The notes below the pieces were generated by a model. That model was not told where the DNA came from, did no database searches, and saw only the letters and a program-made list of their open reading frames with translations. 64,000 nt of DNA. Origin: Luteitalea sp. (lineage in GTDB: Bacteria; Acidobacteriota; Vicinamibacteria; Vicinamibacterales; Vicinamibacteraceae). How positions within the stretch are numbered: the first letter of the stretch is position 1; each line of letters begins with the position of its first letter. This document shows positions 34,824-43,300 of this stretch, piece after piece. Position numbers and translations under genes: made by a program. The stretch covers positions 62,001 through 126,000 of the forward strand of contig WHTZ01000003.1 of assembly GCA_009377495.1 (NCBI GenBank). The letters are read 5' to 3'.

Positions 34824-36176
34824 TTACCCGTGGAGCGACCGCAACCGGCAGCGGTGTCGTTCGATTCCGCGCGTCGCGCGTCCTTGATTCACTACGTTCG
34901 TCGGCTCCCGGGCGCTCGTCATCCAGACTCCGCACCTCTCGGTGAGCACCTGAATGCCACGGCGGCGCGATTCTGGGTTGAGCCACAACTTCGCCAGAAC
35001 TCGTGCCGGCACGAGTTCCAGCGTAGGGGCTCCGTACGCCGGTGGCGTCTCTCGGACGCGCGGCGTATCCCCGAGGCCGAAATCTCGCTTCGCCTGATGC
35101 GCGTTGTGGGCGCGACAGAGCAAGCGCAGATTCTCGACCGATGCTTCACCACCCACAGCAAAAGGCACCGTGTGGTGAAACTCGAGAAAGCCCCGTGCCG
35201 CACATCGTCGCCCGCTTTGGCTCACAAACGTGCATTGCCCCCCATCGCGCTGCCACACCGCACGCTGGACGGCCACCGGAATGTGGCGCGATCGCAGCGA
35301 TGGCGCGCACGCGTTCGAGGGCGTGCGCGCGGCTTCGTCCCGCACGGGCGCCCCTGCGCTTGCCGCCGGTCGCTCCGCCGCGCCCCGCTTCGCTTTGGTC
35401 AGTTGCGTGAGCAGCGCGGTCAACGCGCGGTCATAAATCGCGGCGGGATCGCCGTCAGGCACGACGTGGCGCAGCAGGTCTTGCACCTGACGGAGCTTCG
35501 CGTAGGTCTCAGCTCCAACCGTAAACGACACTTTGTAGCGCGCAGGCGCAAGCGGCGTCACCACCGCGGCCGGTGGTGTCGGCGTGGAACCAACCGGCGG
35601 CGGCGCGGGCCTCGCCTGGGGCTGGTCGACCGGTGGCGATGCGGCTGCCGGCGTGGCCGGGGCTTGGGGCGCCTCCGCGGAAGCGCCGGTGCCCGGTGCA
35701 GCACCCGCGCTCTGCCGAGGAGGCGCCGCCGCCGGGAGCTTCCGCACCGAGGGTGGCACATCCGGCTGCGGGTGCAGCCCGGCGATGATGTGCTCGACGT
35801 CGCGCTTACTGCGGTGACGGGCCTCCGCTAACAGCGTCACGTGATTGGCCTCCGTCAGATGCGGCGCGAGCAGGCGCACCGAGGTCAGCGTGACGCTGCC
35901 GGCGGCGAGTTGCTCGAGGATCACCGGAAAGCGTTGGGCGGCACGGGCCGCCGTGATGCGGTCGTAGGCCGCATGCTCCGACAGGCGCAGCGAGTCCGTG
36001 CAGTAGCCGAAGAGCGATGAGAAGCCTTCCGTCAGATACAAGCGGCGCCGGTCGAGCTCAATGAGGGAGGCGATGAGGCGCGTGGTCGCGTCGCGTTCAC
36101 CGGCAGCGAGGCACGTGACCTCGCGGAGGAGATCCCGATCGGAGAGCTGATCAAACGTGGAGCATTGGGTCATCAT
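34824..36176 (-). CDS. HNH endonuclease-domain protein (13E12/DUF222-like)
   Basis: 450 aa. The N-terminus (CSTFDQLSDRDLLREVTCL, FGYCTDSLRLSEHAAYDRI, LLAPHLTEANH) is the helical region common to HNH proteins present in many copies in Acidobacteriota. A low-complexity Pro/Ala linker (about 150-205) leads to a middle domain and then the HNH core: CTFVSQSGRRCAARGFLEFH, HTVPFAVGGEASVENLRLLC and RAHNAHQAKRDFG. The two Cys and the His pair fit a metal-finger nuclease. The last 60 residues after the HNH are not conserved and may be a read-on into flanking sequence. Whether it is mobile or a defence nuclease is unknown; it borders a decayed accessory region. Confidence 0.88.
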   Translation of the reverse strand: MMTQCSTFDQLSDRDLLREVTCLAAGERDATTRLIASLIELDRRRLYLTEGFSSLFGYCTDSLRLSEHAAYDRITAARAAQRFPVILEQLAAGSVTLTSVRLLAPHLTEANHVTLLAEARHRSKRDVEHIIAGLHPQPDVPPSVRKLPAAAPPRQSAGAAPGTGASAEAPQAPATPAAASPPVDQPQARPAPPPVGSTPTPPAAVVTPLAPARYKVSFTVGAETYAKLRQVQDLLRHVVPDGDPAAIYDRALTALLTQLTKAKRGAAERPAASAGAPVRDEAARTPSNACAPSLRSRHIPVAVQRAVWQRDGGQCTFVSQSGRRCAARGFLEFHHTVPFAVGGEASVENLRLLCRAHNAHQAKRDFGLGDTPRVRETPPAYGAPTLELVPARVLAKLWLNPESRRRGIQVLTERCGVWMTSAREPTNVVNQGRATRGIERHRCRLRSLHG

Positions 36177-36372
36177 AGCCCATTATACGGAGCCACTTTT
36201 CGACCCTCATGGCGGTCCGTGGCGTGCGCAACGCCGCCCGATCCACCGTTTTCTCCGCCCTCACTGACGACGACCGCCTGTCGGTCACGCAACGGCCCAC
36301 AAGAGGCTATTCTCAGACGGTCCCGACTCGCGCGCGACGCACCTCACCAACGCTGTCAAGCTCTTTTTGAGG

Positions 36373-36608
36373 TCACACCGATTTCTGCAGGCGCCGCGCG
36401 GTGTCAATCTCCGCAACGATGAGATCCTCGCTGAGTGGTCGAGCCGATTGCACAACCATCCCGTCCGGGTCAACGATCTCGGACGATCCGTAGGACACCA
36501 ACTCGTCGGTCCGACCAGCGACGTCGGCGCGGATGACCTACATGCTGCTCTCGACCGCCCCTGCGATGTCGACGTTTCTCGTCTGCGCGACCAGCTCCGC
36601 GCCAGCTG
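36373..36608 (-). pseudogene. Fragment of a carbon-nitrogen hydrolase (nitrilase-like) gene with an in-frame TAG
   Basis: One reverse frame reads ELVAQTRNVDIAGAVESSM, then TAG, then VIRADVAGRTDELVSYGSSE, continuing IVDPDGMVVQSARPLSEDLI up to a TGA at 36373. This is the C-terminal third of nitrilase-superfamily enzymes, where RA-EN-SM-YVIRADVAG and YGSS-IVDPDG are typical. The TAG replaces what is normally an aromatic residue. Nothing upstream of 36608 extends the match. It is a dead 3' fragment. Confidence 0.65.
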
Positions 36609-36856
36609 AGCACGACGGAGCGCAACGCCTCTCATATCGTCTATCGTCACCCGGGGGGACTTTGCCTATTAGGCAATCGACAGTCTCTAGGCAGAGGTGC
36701 GGAATACAGGATGCTTAAGTGCGGATTGGGTTTTAGGTAAGCACTCGTTGGCTACTTAACCGCGGCAAAGGCAATCGCCGGAGGAGAGCCCGTATGTGTC
36801 ACCTGTGTCTTGTGCGCCCAAGACTCTGGGCGAAGCTACTCGTCGCGCTGCTGGGT

Positions 36857-37034
36857 GTTCACGGAGGCGTCTTTGCCAACATCGGCGTGGCGCCAGCCTC
36901 GTTCTTTGGCGAAACCGTCGGCCAGCGGCCCGACGTTTGGTGGCCGGTGAGCATGCAGGCCACCGCGTTGCCGGTTGGGACCTGCTGCGCGACACACCGG
37001 GCGATCGCGACAAAGTGACGTGGCTGCACGGACG
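36857..37034 (+). pseudogene. Frameshifted fragment of an ADOP-type permease
   Basis: The plus strand reads FFGETVGQRPDVWWPVSMQA and, after a one-frame shift, WDLLRDTPGDRDKVTWLHG. This matches the region of ADOP permeases normally reading GETVGQRPDLWVPL...WLRDTP..KVMWLQ. Only about 60 codons of a roughly 800-codon gene remain. It directly abuts the duplicated nagA-end segment at 37031. Confidence 0.6.
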
Positions 37035-37252
37035 AGCGTCGGTATTGGACGGGTTTTCGCCGTGGACCGTGGCCATGGTTCACAGAATCCCATTGGCATG
37101 TCTCTAGCAACCGCGAAACTCTACCCCTCGATGAACACGCGCTGGGTGTACAACTGGCGATCGAGTACGTGGTTGTCGGCGAGCTTACCGGGTTCGAGGC
37201 TGCCGACTTCCGCCTCGATGCCGATGAGCCGGGCCGGGGTCAGACTCGCCAG
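37031..37252 (-). pseudogene. Duplicate of the nagA 3' end with downstream flank (direct repeat copy A)
   Basis: These about 220 bp are a near-identical copy of 41824-42207 minus the MITE found there. The reverse strand reads LASLTPARLIGIEAEVGSLE then PGKLADNHVLDRQLYTQRVF, the last 45 or so codons of the nagA-like gene at 42059, after which a single-base deletion brings an early TAG. The copy also includes the sequence downstream of the stop, with an uninterrupted CTAG site at 37104-37107. Together the two copies flank the 4.6-kb segment holding the toxin-antitoxin genes. Confidence 0.8.
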
Positions 37253-37543
37253 TAGCCGCCGTGTCTTTCAAGACGCGGCCGGGGCTTGCAGATGCTGCGC
37301 TGGCTCTGTTGAGCTTGACCCTTCCGGCAGTTTCATAGGCCGTCAGGGCGTCCTCTAGCAGCCGCTCGCGTGCCCTCCTGGCCCTGGTGACGAGTGCGTT
37401 CAGCCCCTGCTCGAGCTCCGCCTGAAGACGCTCGTTTGCTGTGTCCAGGGGTACGGGCTGATGGGCTTGGGGAACCTCGTTGCGCCGCGAAGCAGGCCGA
37501 ATCGGACGCCGAGGGCAAGGGATCCGGTGTCCGCACAATCCTA
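37253..37543. other. Spacer between the nagA-end copy and the AbiEi promoter
   Basis: A reverse frame here reads ERLQAELEQGLNALVTRARR and ARERLLEDALTAYETAG, which looks like a helical protein fragment and then fuses into the nagA-end copy. It has no recognised family or start signal, so it is probably debris. Confidence 0.4.
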
Positions 37544-37582
37544 TTGTCCGTTAGTAACGGACATGGCATAATAGCGGACATG
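37544..37582 (+). promoter_or_regulatory. Leaderless promoter with palindromic operator for the AbiEi operon
   Basis: A -35-like TTGTCC (37544-37549), a 17-bp spacer and a -10-like CATAAT (37567-37572) predict a transcript start at or next to the ATG at 37580, so the mRNA would be leaderless; no ribosome-binding site is seen. The perfect 19-bp palindrome TGTCCGTTAGTAACGGACA (37545-37563) fills the spacer, and a third half-site GCGGACATG (37574-37582) contains the start codon. Such a layout suits autorepression by the antitoxin. Confidence 0.6.
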
Positions 37583-38629
37583 ACGCGGCCGGATCCGCCA
37601 GCGCTCGCTCCCTATCTCGACCGGCTTCGCGAGGTGCCCTTCGTGCGCGACGTCGCGCTGGCCACGCCGCCGGCCCAGGGCACCCTTGGCCCGAACACCG
37701 TCCTGAAGCTCAAGACTCCACGCCGGACGTTCCCACTCGCCGTGGACCTCAAGCGCACCTTCCTGGATCGCGCTTTGACGAATGCCATCATCGCTGAGCA
37801 TGGTGCACGGTTGCGGAACCGCGGGCTGCCGCTGCTGCTCCTGGCGCGTTACATCCCGCGTCCCACTGGAGAGCGCTTGGCGGAGGCTGGCGTAAACTTC
37901 GTCGATCAGCCTGGCAACATCCATCTCGCGCTCGGCGACGATCATCACGTCCTGCTGCTCGGTCGTCGCGCGCCCACGACTGAGACGACAGCTCGTCGGC
38001 CTGGTCCAGCGCTCGTAAAGCTCCACTTCGTGCTGCTCGTGGAATCGGAGGCCATGACCCGGCCCGTTCGGGAGCTCGCGGATGAAGCTGGTATCGGGAA
38101 GACGGCAGCTGCGACGGGCCTGCAGCGTCTCGCGAGGCTCGGTGTGCTCGGCCGCAATCAGGCGAGTGCCTATCGCCTTGTCGACCGGCGGCGGCTTGCG
38201 GATGATTTCCTGCGAGGGTACGCGGAGGTGCTGGCGCCACATCTCGAGGTCGGCCGTTTCCGCGCGCCAGAGCGGGATCCCGAAGCCTTCCTGCAGCGAC
38301 TTGCGGGGACGGCAGCCAAGATGCATGTGAGCTGGGCGGTGAGCGGCACGCCGGCCGCGTACCTGCTGAATCGCTTCTATCGCGGAAACGATCTGCCCGT
38401 ATTCGTTGAGGGGTCTACACAGACCTTACAGCGGGCCCTGCGACTGGTGCCCGAGCGAGAGGGACCCATCACCCTCTTCCGCGCCTTTGGCCGTCGCTGG
38501 TTGTGGCAGGTCATCGCTGGTGTGCCAGTCGCCCATCCGTGGCTGGTGTATGCGGAGCTGGTGCGCCAAGGTGAACCACGCGCTCTCGAAGCTGCCGAGC
38601 TCACGAGGGACCAGTATCTCACCTCATGA
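37580..38629 (+). CDS. AbiEi-family type IV antitoxin-like protein with winged helix
   Basis: 349 aa from ATG at 37580; a longer in-frame extension to 37394 would read through the promoter and lacks similarity. The core LPLLLLARYIPRPTGERLAE, AGVNFVDQPGNIHLALG belongs to the AbiEi/COG4861 group with a nuclease-like fold. A winged helix follows (VRELADEAGIGKTAAATGLQ, RLARLGVLGRN), and the rest forms the C-terminal domain. In type IV systems the antitoxin represses its operon and counteracts the nucleotidyltransferase toxin without direct complex formation. The stop overlaps the start of the nucleotidyltransferase gene (ATGA), the usual bicistronic order. A palindrome upstream is the likely binding site. 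Confidence 0.8.
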   Translation: MTRPDPPALAPYLDRLREVPFVRDVALATPPAQGTLGPNTVLKLKTPRRTFPLAVDLKRTFLDRALTNAIIAEHGARLRNRGLPLLLLARYIPRPTGERLAEAGVNFVDQPGNIHLALGDDHHVLLLGRRAPTTETTARRPGPALVKLHFVLLVESEAMTRPVRELADEAGIGKTAAATGLQRLARLGVLGRNQASAYRLVDRRRLADDFLRGYAEVLAPHLEVGRFRAPERDPEAFLQRLAGTAAKMHVSWAVSGTPAAYLLNRFYRGNDLPVFVEGSTQTLQRALRLVPEREGPITLFRAFGRRWLWQVIAGVPVAHPWLVYAELVRQGEPRALEAAELTRDQYLTS

Positions 38630-39414
38630 CACCCCTGCTTCCGGAGCAAGCCGATGCACTACGCGCACTCCAACGCGTGTGCGACGAGCTCGGGATTGAT
38701 GTCGTGGTCATCGGCGCGATCGCGCTCCGGGTTTGGATTCTCCACGAGTACCGCGTGACGGAAGACATCGATGTGGCGGTGGCGCTCGACCTCGATGAGC
38801 TCCAGGTGCTCACTGTGCGCTTGGCATTCCTCGGCTGGCGTCCAGATCAGCGGTGGGAGCCGCGATGGCACTCACCACACGGCGCCCGTGTGGACCTCTT
38901 GCCGATCGGCCTGCGCGCGCGGCAGAAGCGGCAGGTCGTGTGGCCGCGCGCTGAGACCACGATGCGCGTCCTGGGGTACGAGCATGTATTCCAGGATGCA
39001 ACCGTCCACGAGCTGGAGCCTGGTCTCCGGATGCGGGTTCCTCCGTTGCCTGTGTTGGCACTCTTGAAGATCGTCGCGTATGTGGATGAGCCAGCGACAC
39101 GTCAGAAGGATCTTGAGGACATCTTGGTAATCATCGATACGTATGAGGAGGACACCGAGCGACGGTTCAGCGATGAGGTGTTGGACGCGGGCATTCAGTA
39201 CGATGAGGCGGGCGCCTTCTTGCTCGGGCGAGATCTCCAGGCTCGGTGCACATCCGCGTATGAAGCGGACGTCGTTCGGCGGTTTCTCGGCCGGGTCAGC
39301 GACCCAGACTTCCAACTGCCGGCCCACGTGGCCCGTCGACGCGTAAGCGACGAGGAAGGCGCAGAGAGCATGCTCGGCCGACAGCTTGCAGCCCTTGCGC
39401 GTGGCTTTGGGTGA
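38626..39414 (+). CDS. AbiEii-like nucleotidyltransferase, putative type IV toxin
   Basis: 262 aa. The nucleotidyltransferase core shows VVIGAIALRVWI, a GA instead of the common GG/GS, then RVTEDIDVAVALDLDEL with the metal-binding acidic pair, and a third acidic residue in HGARVDLLPIG. LLKIVAYVDEPATRQKDLED is the conserved helix with Lys that follows in MenT/AbiEii/COG4849 proteins. Such toxins use NTPs to modify tRNA or other targets. It overlaps the antitoxin gene by four bases. Complete length and intact motifs suggest function. Confidence 0.82.
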   Translation: MTPLLPEQADALRALQRVCDELGIDVVVIGAIALRVWILHEYRVTEDIDVAVALDLDELQVLTVRLAFLGWRPDQRWEPRWHSPHGARVDLLPIGLRARQKRQVVWPRAETTMRVLGYEHVFQDATVHELEPGLRMRVPPLPVLALLKIVAYVDEPATRQKDLEDILVIIDTYEEDTERRFSDEVLDAGIQYDEAGAFLLGRDLQARCTSAYEADVVRRFLGRVSDPDFQLPAHVARRRVSDEEGAESMLGRQLAALARGFG

Positions 39415-40004
39415 CGACGAACCGACAGACTGCCTCCGGAAGATCCGCAGCACGCGAAGAGCGATAGCAGCTCTATCGTGCCGGGACAACATTATGCGAG
39501 TGGATCTGTCGGTCACGCGCCGCCAAGAACTCATTATGCAAGGGCAGTCGCAGTTTCAGTACAAGGTCTATCCGGAGTATGGACATGAAGTCATCGTGTT
39601 CGATGTCTTCAGGGTGTCTTTGTCTCACCATCTTAGGGACGGCATCGAGTGGATCAGGAAGACCGCGGACCATGAGCAGCGTGACGCCGTCGAGGCTGCT
39701 CACTTTGTGGGTGCTTTCGGGGAGCGACACGGCCTACTTTTACATCGGCCTGACGTTCGGGATCCCCCTGGCGCATCTGGCCGCCGTTCAGTGACTGGCG
39801 AGCACCCCCCAAGGTTCAGTTTCTTGTCGCCGTGGTCCGCTGAATCCGAACCGAACCAAGCCCACGCACACCGGTGCGCGCAGACGGAGCGTGCGATACT
39901 GCAAGAATGTCGTCTCGACCGACGTCATCCATTGCTTGGAACATTTGCGGCGGTCACGTGGTCGGCGCCAGCGACCACTGGGCTGCAAGTTCGCAACCGT
40001 TGAA
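39415..40004. other. 590-bp spacer without a supported gene
   Basis: Reading frames are present on both strands (for example plus-strand YPEYGHEVIVFDVFR and GSDTAYFYIGLTFGIPL) but none has a recognisable family, a good start site or consistent coding. It may hold remnants and the promoter of the next gene. Confidence 0.4.
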
Positions 40005-41117
40005 ATGAAGATTCAGCAACAGATACTGCAGTTGCTGTCGCAGGCGACGCCTGAGCGCATGTATTGCCACCGCGCGCTGAATCAAGACACGATTCTCGAT
40101 CCCAAGGCGTACCAGAACTTCACAGGACCGGGCACATTCGTAGACACGGCCGGGACGGTTCGTTTGGTCAGCGAGCCCGCGGAAATGCTGCAGCGTCTGT
40201 ATGCTGCAGCGGGACTGGAAGAACGAGCGGCATTTGCGCCGACATTGATCGCCAACGTGACCGAAGTGAACGCACGGGTCGCTGCGAGAACGTTGATCGC
40301 AATCGGTGACGTCGCCGCTCTATGTGGAGTCAGGAGCACCGACCGTAGGAGCATCGAACTGTGGCGTGGCGCAATCCATGCACTGAGGTTCGAATCGACA
40401 CTGGTTTCAGACAGTGATCTGGACGTGCTTGAGCATCACAGCAGGCTGCTGGACAGGTGGGCCTCGGCAGATGCCTACGAGCGACTGAAGGCACGCACGG
40501 CGGGTGACTCTCGGCTGCCCACCGGCGTTGGCATTCGGCCAACGCGAGACCATCCTGGCCCGTGGGAGGTGCGAACAGATCTGCACGGAATAGCGGGCGA
40601 ACTCCGTTCTGTCATTGCCCGCGTCCGGTACCTAAGGCTCGCCCACAAGCTTCGCACGGGGCAGAACCCAGCTCTCGATGCGGATCGGCAAGTGCTGCTT
40701 TCGCGGCTTCACTCGCTCGGCTTTTCCAACGCGTTGATTTCAGCCTGTGGAGAAATTGAGTCTCGAATCAGCACAGCTCGCACCGACATCGACGTCAAGA
40801 GTGTCATGGATCTCGTCAGGACGTTCCTGGAGGAGGTGGTGGAGGAGGCCAGCCGGAAGATCGAACATAAGGTCGGGAGCCCTGCGCCGAGCGGCGCGAA
40901 GATGAGCCACTACACTCCGTATCGACAGTACCTTGAGAACGGCGGAATAATTGGCCCGGAGGAAAGCGAACTCCTTCAGAAACTGTACAACTTCCTCTCC
41001 AACCAAGGTGCTCACAGGCTTGGAACGGCACCGGAACAGCTGCGCGTAGCGTACGCCACGGTCATTGAATGGTGTATGTTGGTGGTTGGACGCATTCAAG
41101 CATATCTGAGGGTCTGA
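40005..41117 (+). CDS. Unrecognised 370-aa protein, possibly HEPN-like at its C-terminus
   Basis: 370 aa from ATG at 40005; upstream extension to 39891 is not conserved-looking. The protein is mostly helical and soluble. The C-terminal 80 residues (YTPYRQYLENGGIIGPEESE, LLQKLYNFLSNQGAHRLGT, VIEWCMLVVGRIQAYL) resemble the helical C-termini of abortive-infection or HEPN-type proteins, with His in NQGAH, but a canonical Rx4-6H is not evident. Codon use appears less GC-biased than in neighbours, fitting horizontal acquisition. Its place after a toxin-antitoxin pair in a bracketed segment suggests defence, which is inference only. Confidence 0.65.
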   Translation: MKIQQQILQLLSQATPERMYCHRALNQDTILDPKAYQNFTGPGTFVDTAGTVRLVSEPAEMLQRLYAAAGLEERAAFAPTLIANVTEVNARVAARTLIAIGDVAALCGVRSTDRRSIELWRGAIHALRFESTLVSDSDLDVLEHHSRLLDRWASADAYERLKARTAGDSRLPTGVGIRPTRDHPGPWEVRTDLHGIAGELRSVIARVRYLRLAHKLRTGQNPALDADRQVLLSRLHSLGFSNALISACGEIESRISTARTDIDVKSVMDLVRTFLEEVVEEASRKIEHKVGSPAPSGAKMSHYTPYRQYLENGGIIGPEESELLQKLYNFLSNQGAHRLGTAPEQLRVAYATVIEWCMLVVGRIQAYLRV

Positions 41118-41823
41118 GATTAGCCGACTTCAAGATCGAGGAAGGTCGAGTACGCTTCGTCACAGTCGCCTCGACGGCAGCTGAGTGCATCGGCACTTGG
41201 GCCCACAACCCCAGCATCAGGCATACGCGCCCGTTGGGCTCCGCTCCCGCGGAGTCGAGTAGCCAGAGCATTGGCCTCGTCGAGAGGATGGCGACGCACG
41301 AGACCGCGGCGTTGAAGTCAGCGGGCACGCCGAGGGCGCGCATGTTCAGGGGAACGATACGGAGAGCGTCCCTCACATGGCGAAACGCAGTACATCGAGC
41401 GCTCGGGCGTGTTCGCGGTTGGCGCGATGTACCGCCAGCGTGGCGTCACGCGGGACTTTGAGCAAACGGCGCCCTCGTATTCGAGGGCTCCCGACCAGCG
41501 CAGTGGGGACGCGCGCTGTCCGATCGCCGAATGTTCGCCGTTACGGTCGAGCGGTACTTTCGGCTGACGACGAACAGTGGTCGATCGCTTGCAAGCGCGA
41601 ATGAGCGGCCCCAGGGTCGCCGGCGTAGCGTTGGCGAAGTGCGACCATATGTGCGAGCCTGCTTGGTCAGTCCTTGACCGTGAGAGTCGTCGTAAGAGGC
41701 GGACGCACGTGTCCCCTCCAAACGCTGGCACTGAGTCGCAGCCATGATGAGTCTGACTGAACTACACGACGACGCGACAAGACGCTTCAACGAGCGGGGG
41801 ACCAGCCCTTCTCGGAGCCGCTG
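41118..41823. other. 706-bp region without a supported gene
   Basis: Short frames occur, such as plus-strand GETQYIERSGVFAVGAMYRQ and RGVTRDFEQTAPSYS near 41380-41480 and minus-strand ADFNAAVSCVAILSTRPMLW near 41260. They may be fragments of unknown genes; none has a start or continuous similarity. The right edge borders repeat copy B. Confidence 0.4.
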
Positions 41824-42207
41824 GACGCTAGTCGGTATTAGACGGGTATTTGCCGTGGACCGTGGCCGTGGTTCACAGAATCCCATTGGCATGTCTCTAG
41901 TGTCCTGTCCGCGTGATTCGTCACATCAGTCCCGGGCGGGACATCCCGGCTCGCGGCGTTGCTCGTCGGTCACCTACGGCCTGTATGCTCCCTCCTCGCG
42001 CCTTGCGAGCCGGGTGCCGCGCTCCGGGACTGATGCAACGAATCACGCGGACAGGATACTAGCAACCGCGAAACTCTACCCCCTCGATGAACACGCGCTG
42101 TGTGTACAACTGGCGATCGAGTACTTGGATGTCGGCGAGCTTACCGGGTTCGAGGCTGCCGACTTCCGACTGGATGCCGATGAGCCGAGCCGGCGTCAGA
42201 CTCGCCA
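41824..42207. repeat. Direct repeat copy B: nagA 3' end plus flank, carrying the MITE
   Basis: This segment matches 37031-37252 at nearly every base once the 158-bp element at 41901-42058 is removed. It covers the last 45 or so codons of nagA and about 75 bp beyond its stop. Being attached to the full gene, this is the parental copy. The two repeats are in the same orientation, about 4.6 kb apart. Confidence 0.8.
41901..42058. mobile_element. 158-bp foldback MITE with 34-bp terminal inverted repeats and CTAG target duplication
   Basis: The ends (41901-41934 and 42025-42058) are inverted repeats matching at 31 of 34 positions, starting TGTCCTGTCCGCGTGATTCG on the left. Similarity between the arms continues inward with small gaps, so most of the element could fold into one hairpin. 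CTAG flanks it on both sides (41897-41900, 42059-42062), and the empty site with a single CTAG is preserved in repeat copy A at 37104-37107. It encodes no protein. CTAG fits the YTAR duplication of IS701-type transposases; a TA duplication (160-bp element) is equally consistent. The right CTAG supplies the nagA stop codon. Confidence 0.9.
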
Positions 42208-43258
42208 TGCGTATGGCTTGCACGAGACCAGCCGCTGTGTCGCGGACCATCGTGCGCACCATGTGATCCATCCCGCAGACCGTGCTCGCTAGGCCGCCCG
42301 CCAGGCAACGGCCGACCGTTCCGTCGCTGATAAACGGCTCGCCCGTATCGTGAGGGCCGAGCATATACTCGCCTTCGGGCATGTCCACGGCTCGATTCGA
42401 GTCGGTAATCAGGATCAAGCGATCGGGTCCAAGCATCCCGTAGGTGTACTCGAGGAGATCGGGTCCGAGGTGTTGGCCGTCGGCGATGACTTCGGTGCTC
42501 ATGCCGGGTGTGGCGACGACGAACTCGGCCATGCTCGCCTGCATCGGTACGCCGAGGCGCTCGCGAATGGATGTGGTCGTGCTCATCGCGCACCAGAAGT
42601 GATCGACGTGACGCAAGCCGGCGTTGTAGGCGCGCTGCATCTCCGTCCAGCTCGCGTTCGAATGCCCGCATGTACATAGGCAGCCTCGCCGGCTGGCTTC
42701 ACGGTAAAACGCTTCGGCTCCGGGCAGCTCCGCGGCACAGGTGGCGACCCTAATGATGCCCCGTTCGAGCGCGGGCAGGTACTCATCAGGATCGGGGTCG
42801 CGTTCGTAGCCGTGCGGGTGAGCCCCGACCTTATCGGACGCGAAGTAAGGTCCGTAGAAGTGAACACCGGCAACCCGGGCGTGCTTGCCGGGATGCCAGT
42901 CACGGCGAACGTTCTCGCAGGCGTCGAGCATGGCGACAATCTGTTGCCTTGTGCCCGTCGTGGTCGTCGGCAGGATGCTGGTGGTTCCGTGGTGTGTGTG
43001 CCCGCGAATGGCCAGTTCAACCGCCTGCGGTGTGCCGTCCATAAAATCGGCACCAAGCGCGCCGTGCACATGCTGATCAACAAAACCGGGAGCGATGAAC
43101 CCGCCACCCGCATCGATGATCTCCGCATCATCCGGCAACGGGAAACTGCCTGTGGCCACGATACGACCATTGCGGCACAGTACCGCCGCATCATCAAGCA
43201 ATCGATCGGGCAGCACCAGCGTGCCACCGCGAAGTACGAGCGTGCTTGCCTCAGGCAT
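42059..43258 (-). CDS. nagA: N-acetylglucosamine-6-phosphate deacetylase-like amidohydrolase
   Basis: 399 aa. The amidohydrolase fold is seen in DDAAVLCRNGRIVATG, GGFIAPGFVDQHVHGALGAD with the His pair 63/65, HFYGPYFASDKVGAHPHGYE, CGHSNASWTEMQRAYNAG, HLFN-equivalent VDHFWCAMS, VIADGQHLGPDLLEYTYG, LITDSNRA with the catalytic Asp, and the terminal GSLEPGKLADIQVLDRQLYT. NagA removes acetate from GlcNAc-6-P in amino-sugar catabolism. It follows a GH20-like gene by 42 nt and an APC permease gene, all on one strand, consistent with an N-acetylhexosamine operon. A MITE is inserted exactly at its stop codon without changing the protein. Confidence 0.85.
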   Translation of the reverse strand: MPEASTLVLRGGTLVLPDRLLDDAAVLCRNGRIVATGSFPLPDDAEIIDAGGGFIAPGFVDQHVHGALGADFMDGTPQAVELAIRGHTHHGTTSILPTTTTGTRQQIVAMLDACENVRRDWHPGKHARVAGVHFYGPYFASDKVGAHPHGYERDPDPDEYLPALERGIIRVATCAAELPGAEAFYREASRRGCLCTCGHSNASWTEMQRAYNAGLRHVDHFWCAMSTTTSIRERLGVPMQASMAEFVVATPGMSTEVIADGQHLGPDLLEYTYGMLGPDRLILITDSNRAVDMPEGEYMLGPHDTGEPFISDGTVGRCLAGGLASTVCGMDHMVRTMVRDTAAGLVQAIRMASLTPARLIGIQSEVGSLEPGKLADIQVLDRQLYTQRVFIEGVEFRGC

Positions 43259-43300
43259 TTGACTTCCTGTTGGCGATGTTCCTCTCCGGGAACGCCAACC

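Noticed and set aside
34740-34945. Possible small basic protein MATPKKISSAKALHRKAASR
   Set aside because: It overlaps the HNH gene on the other strand and has no recognised family; the Lys-rich start is suggestive but not enough.
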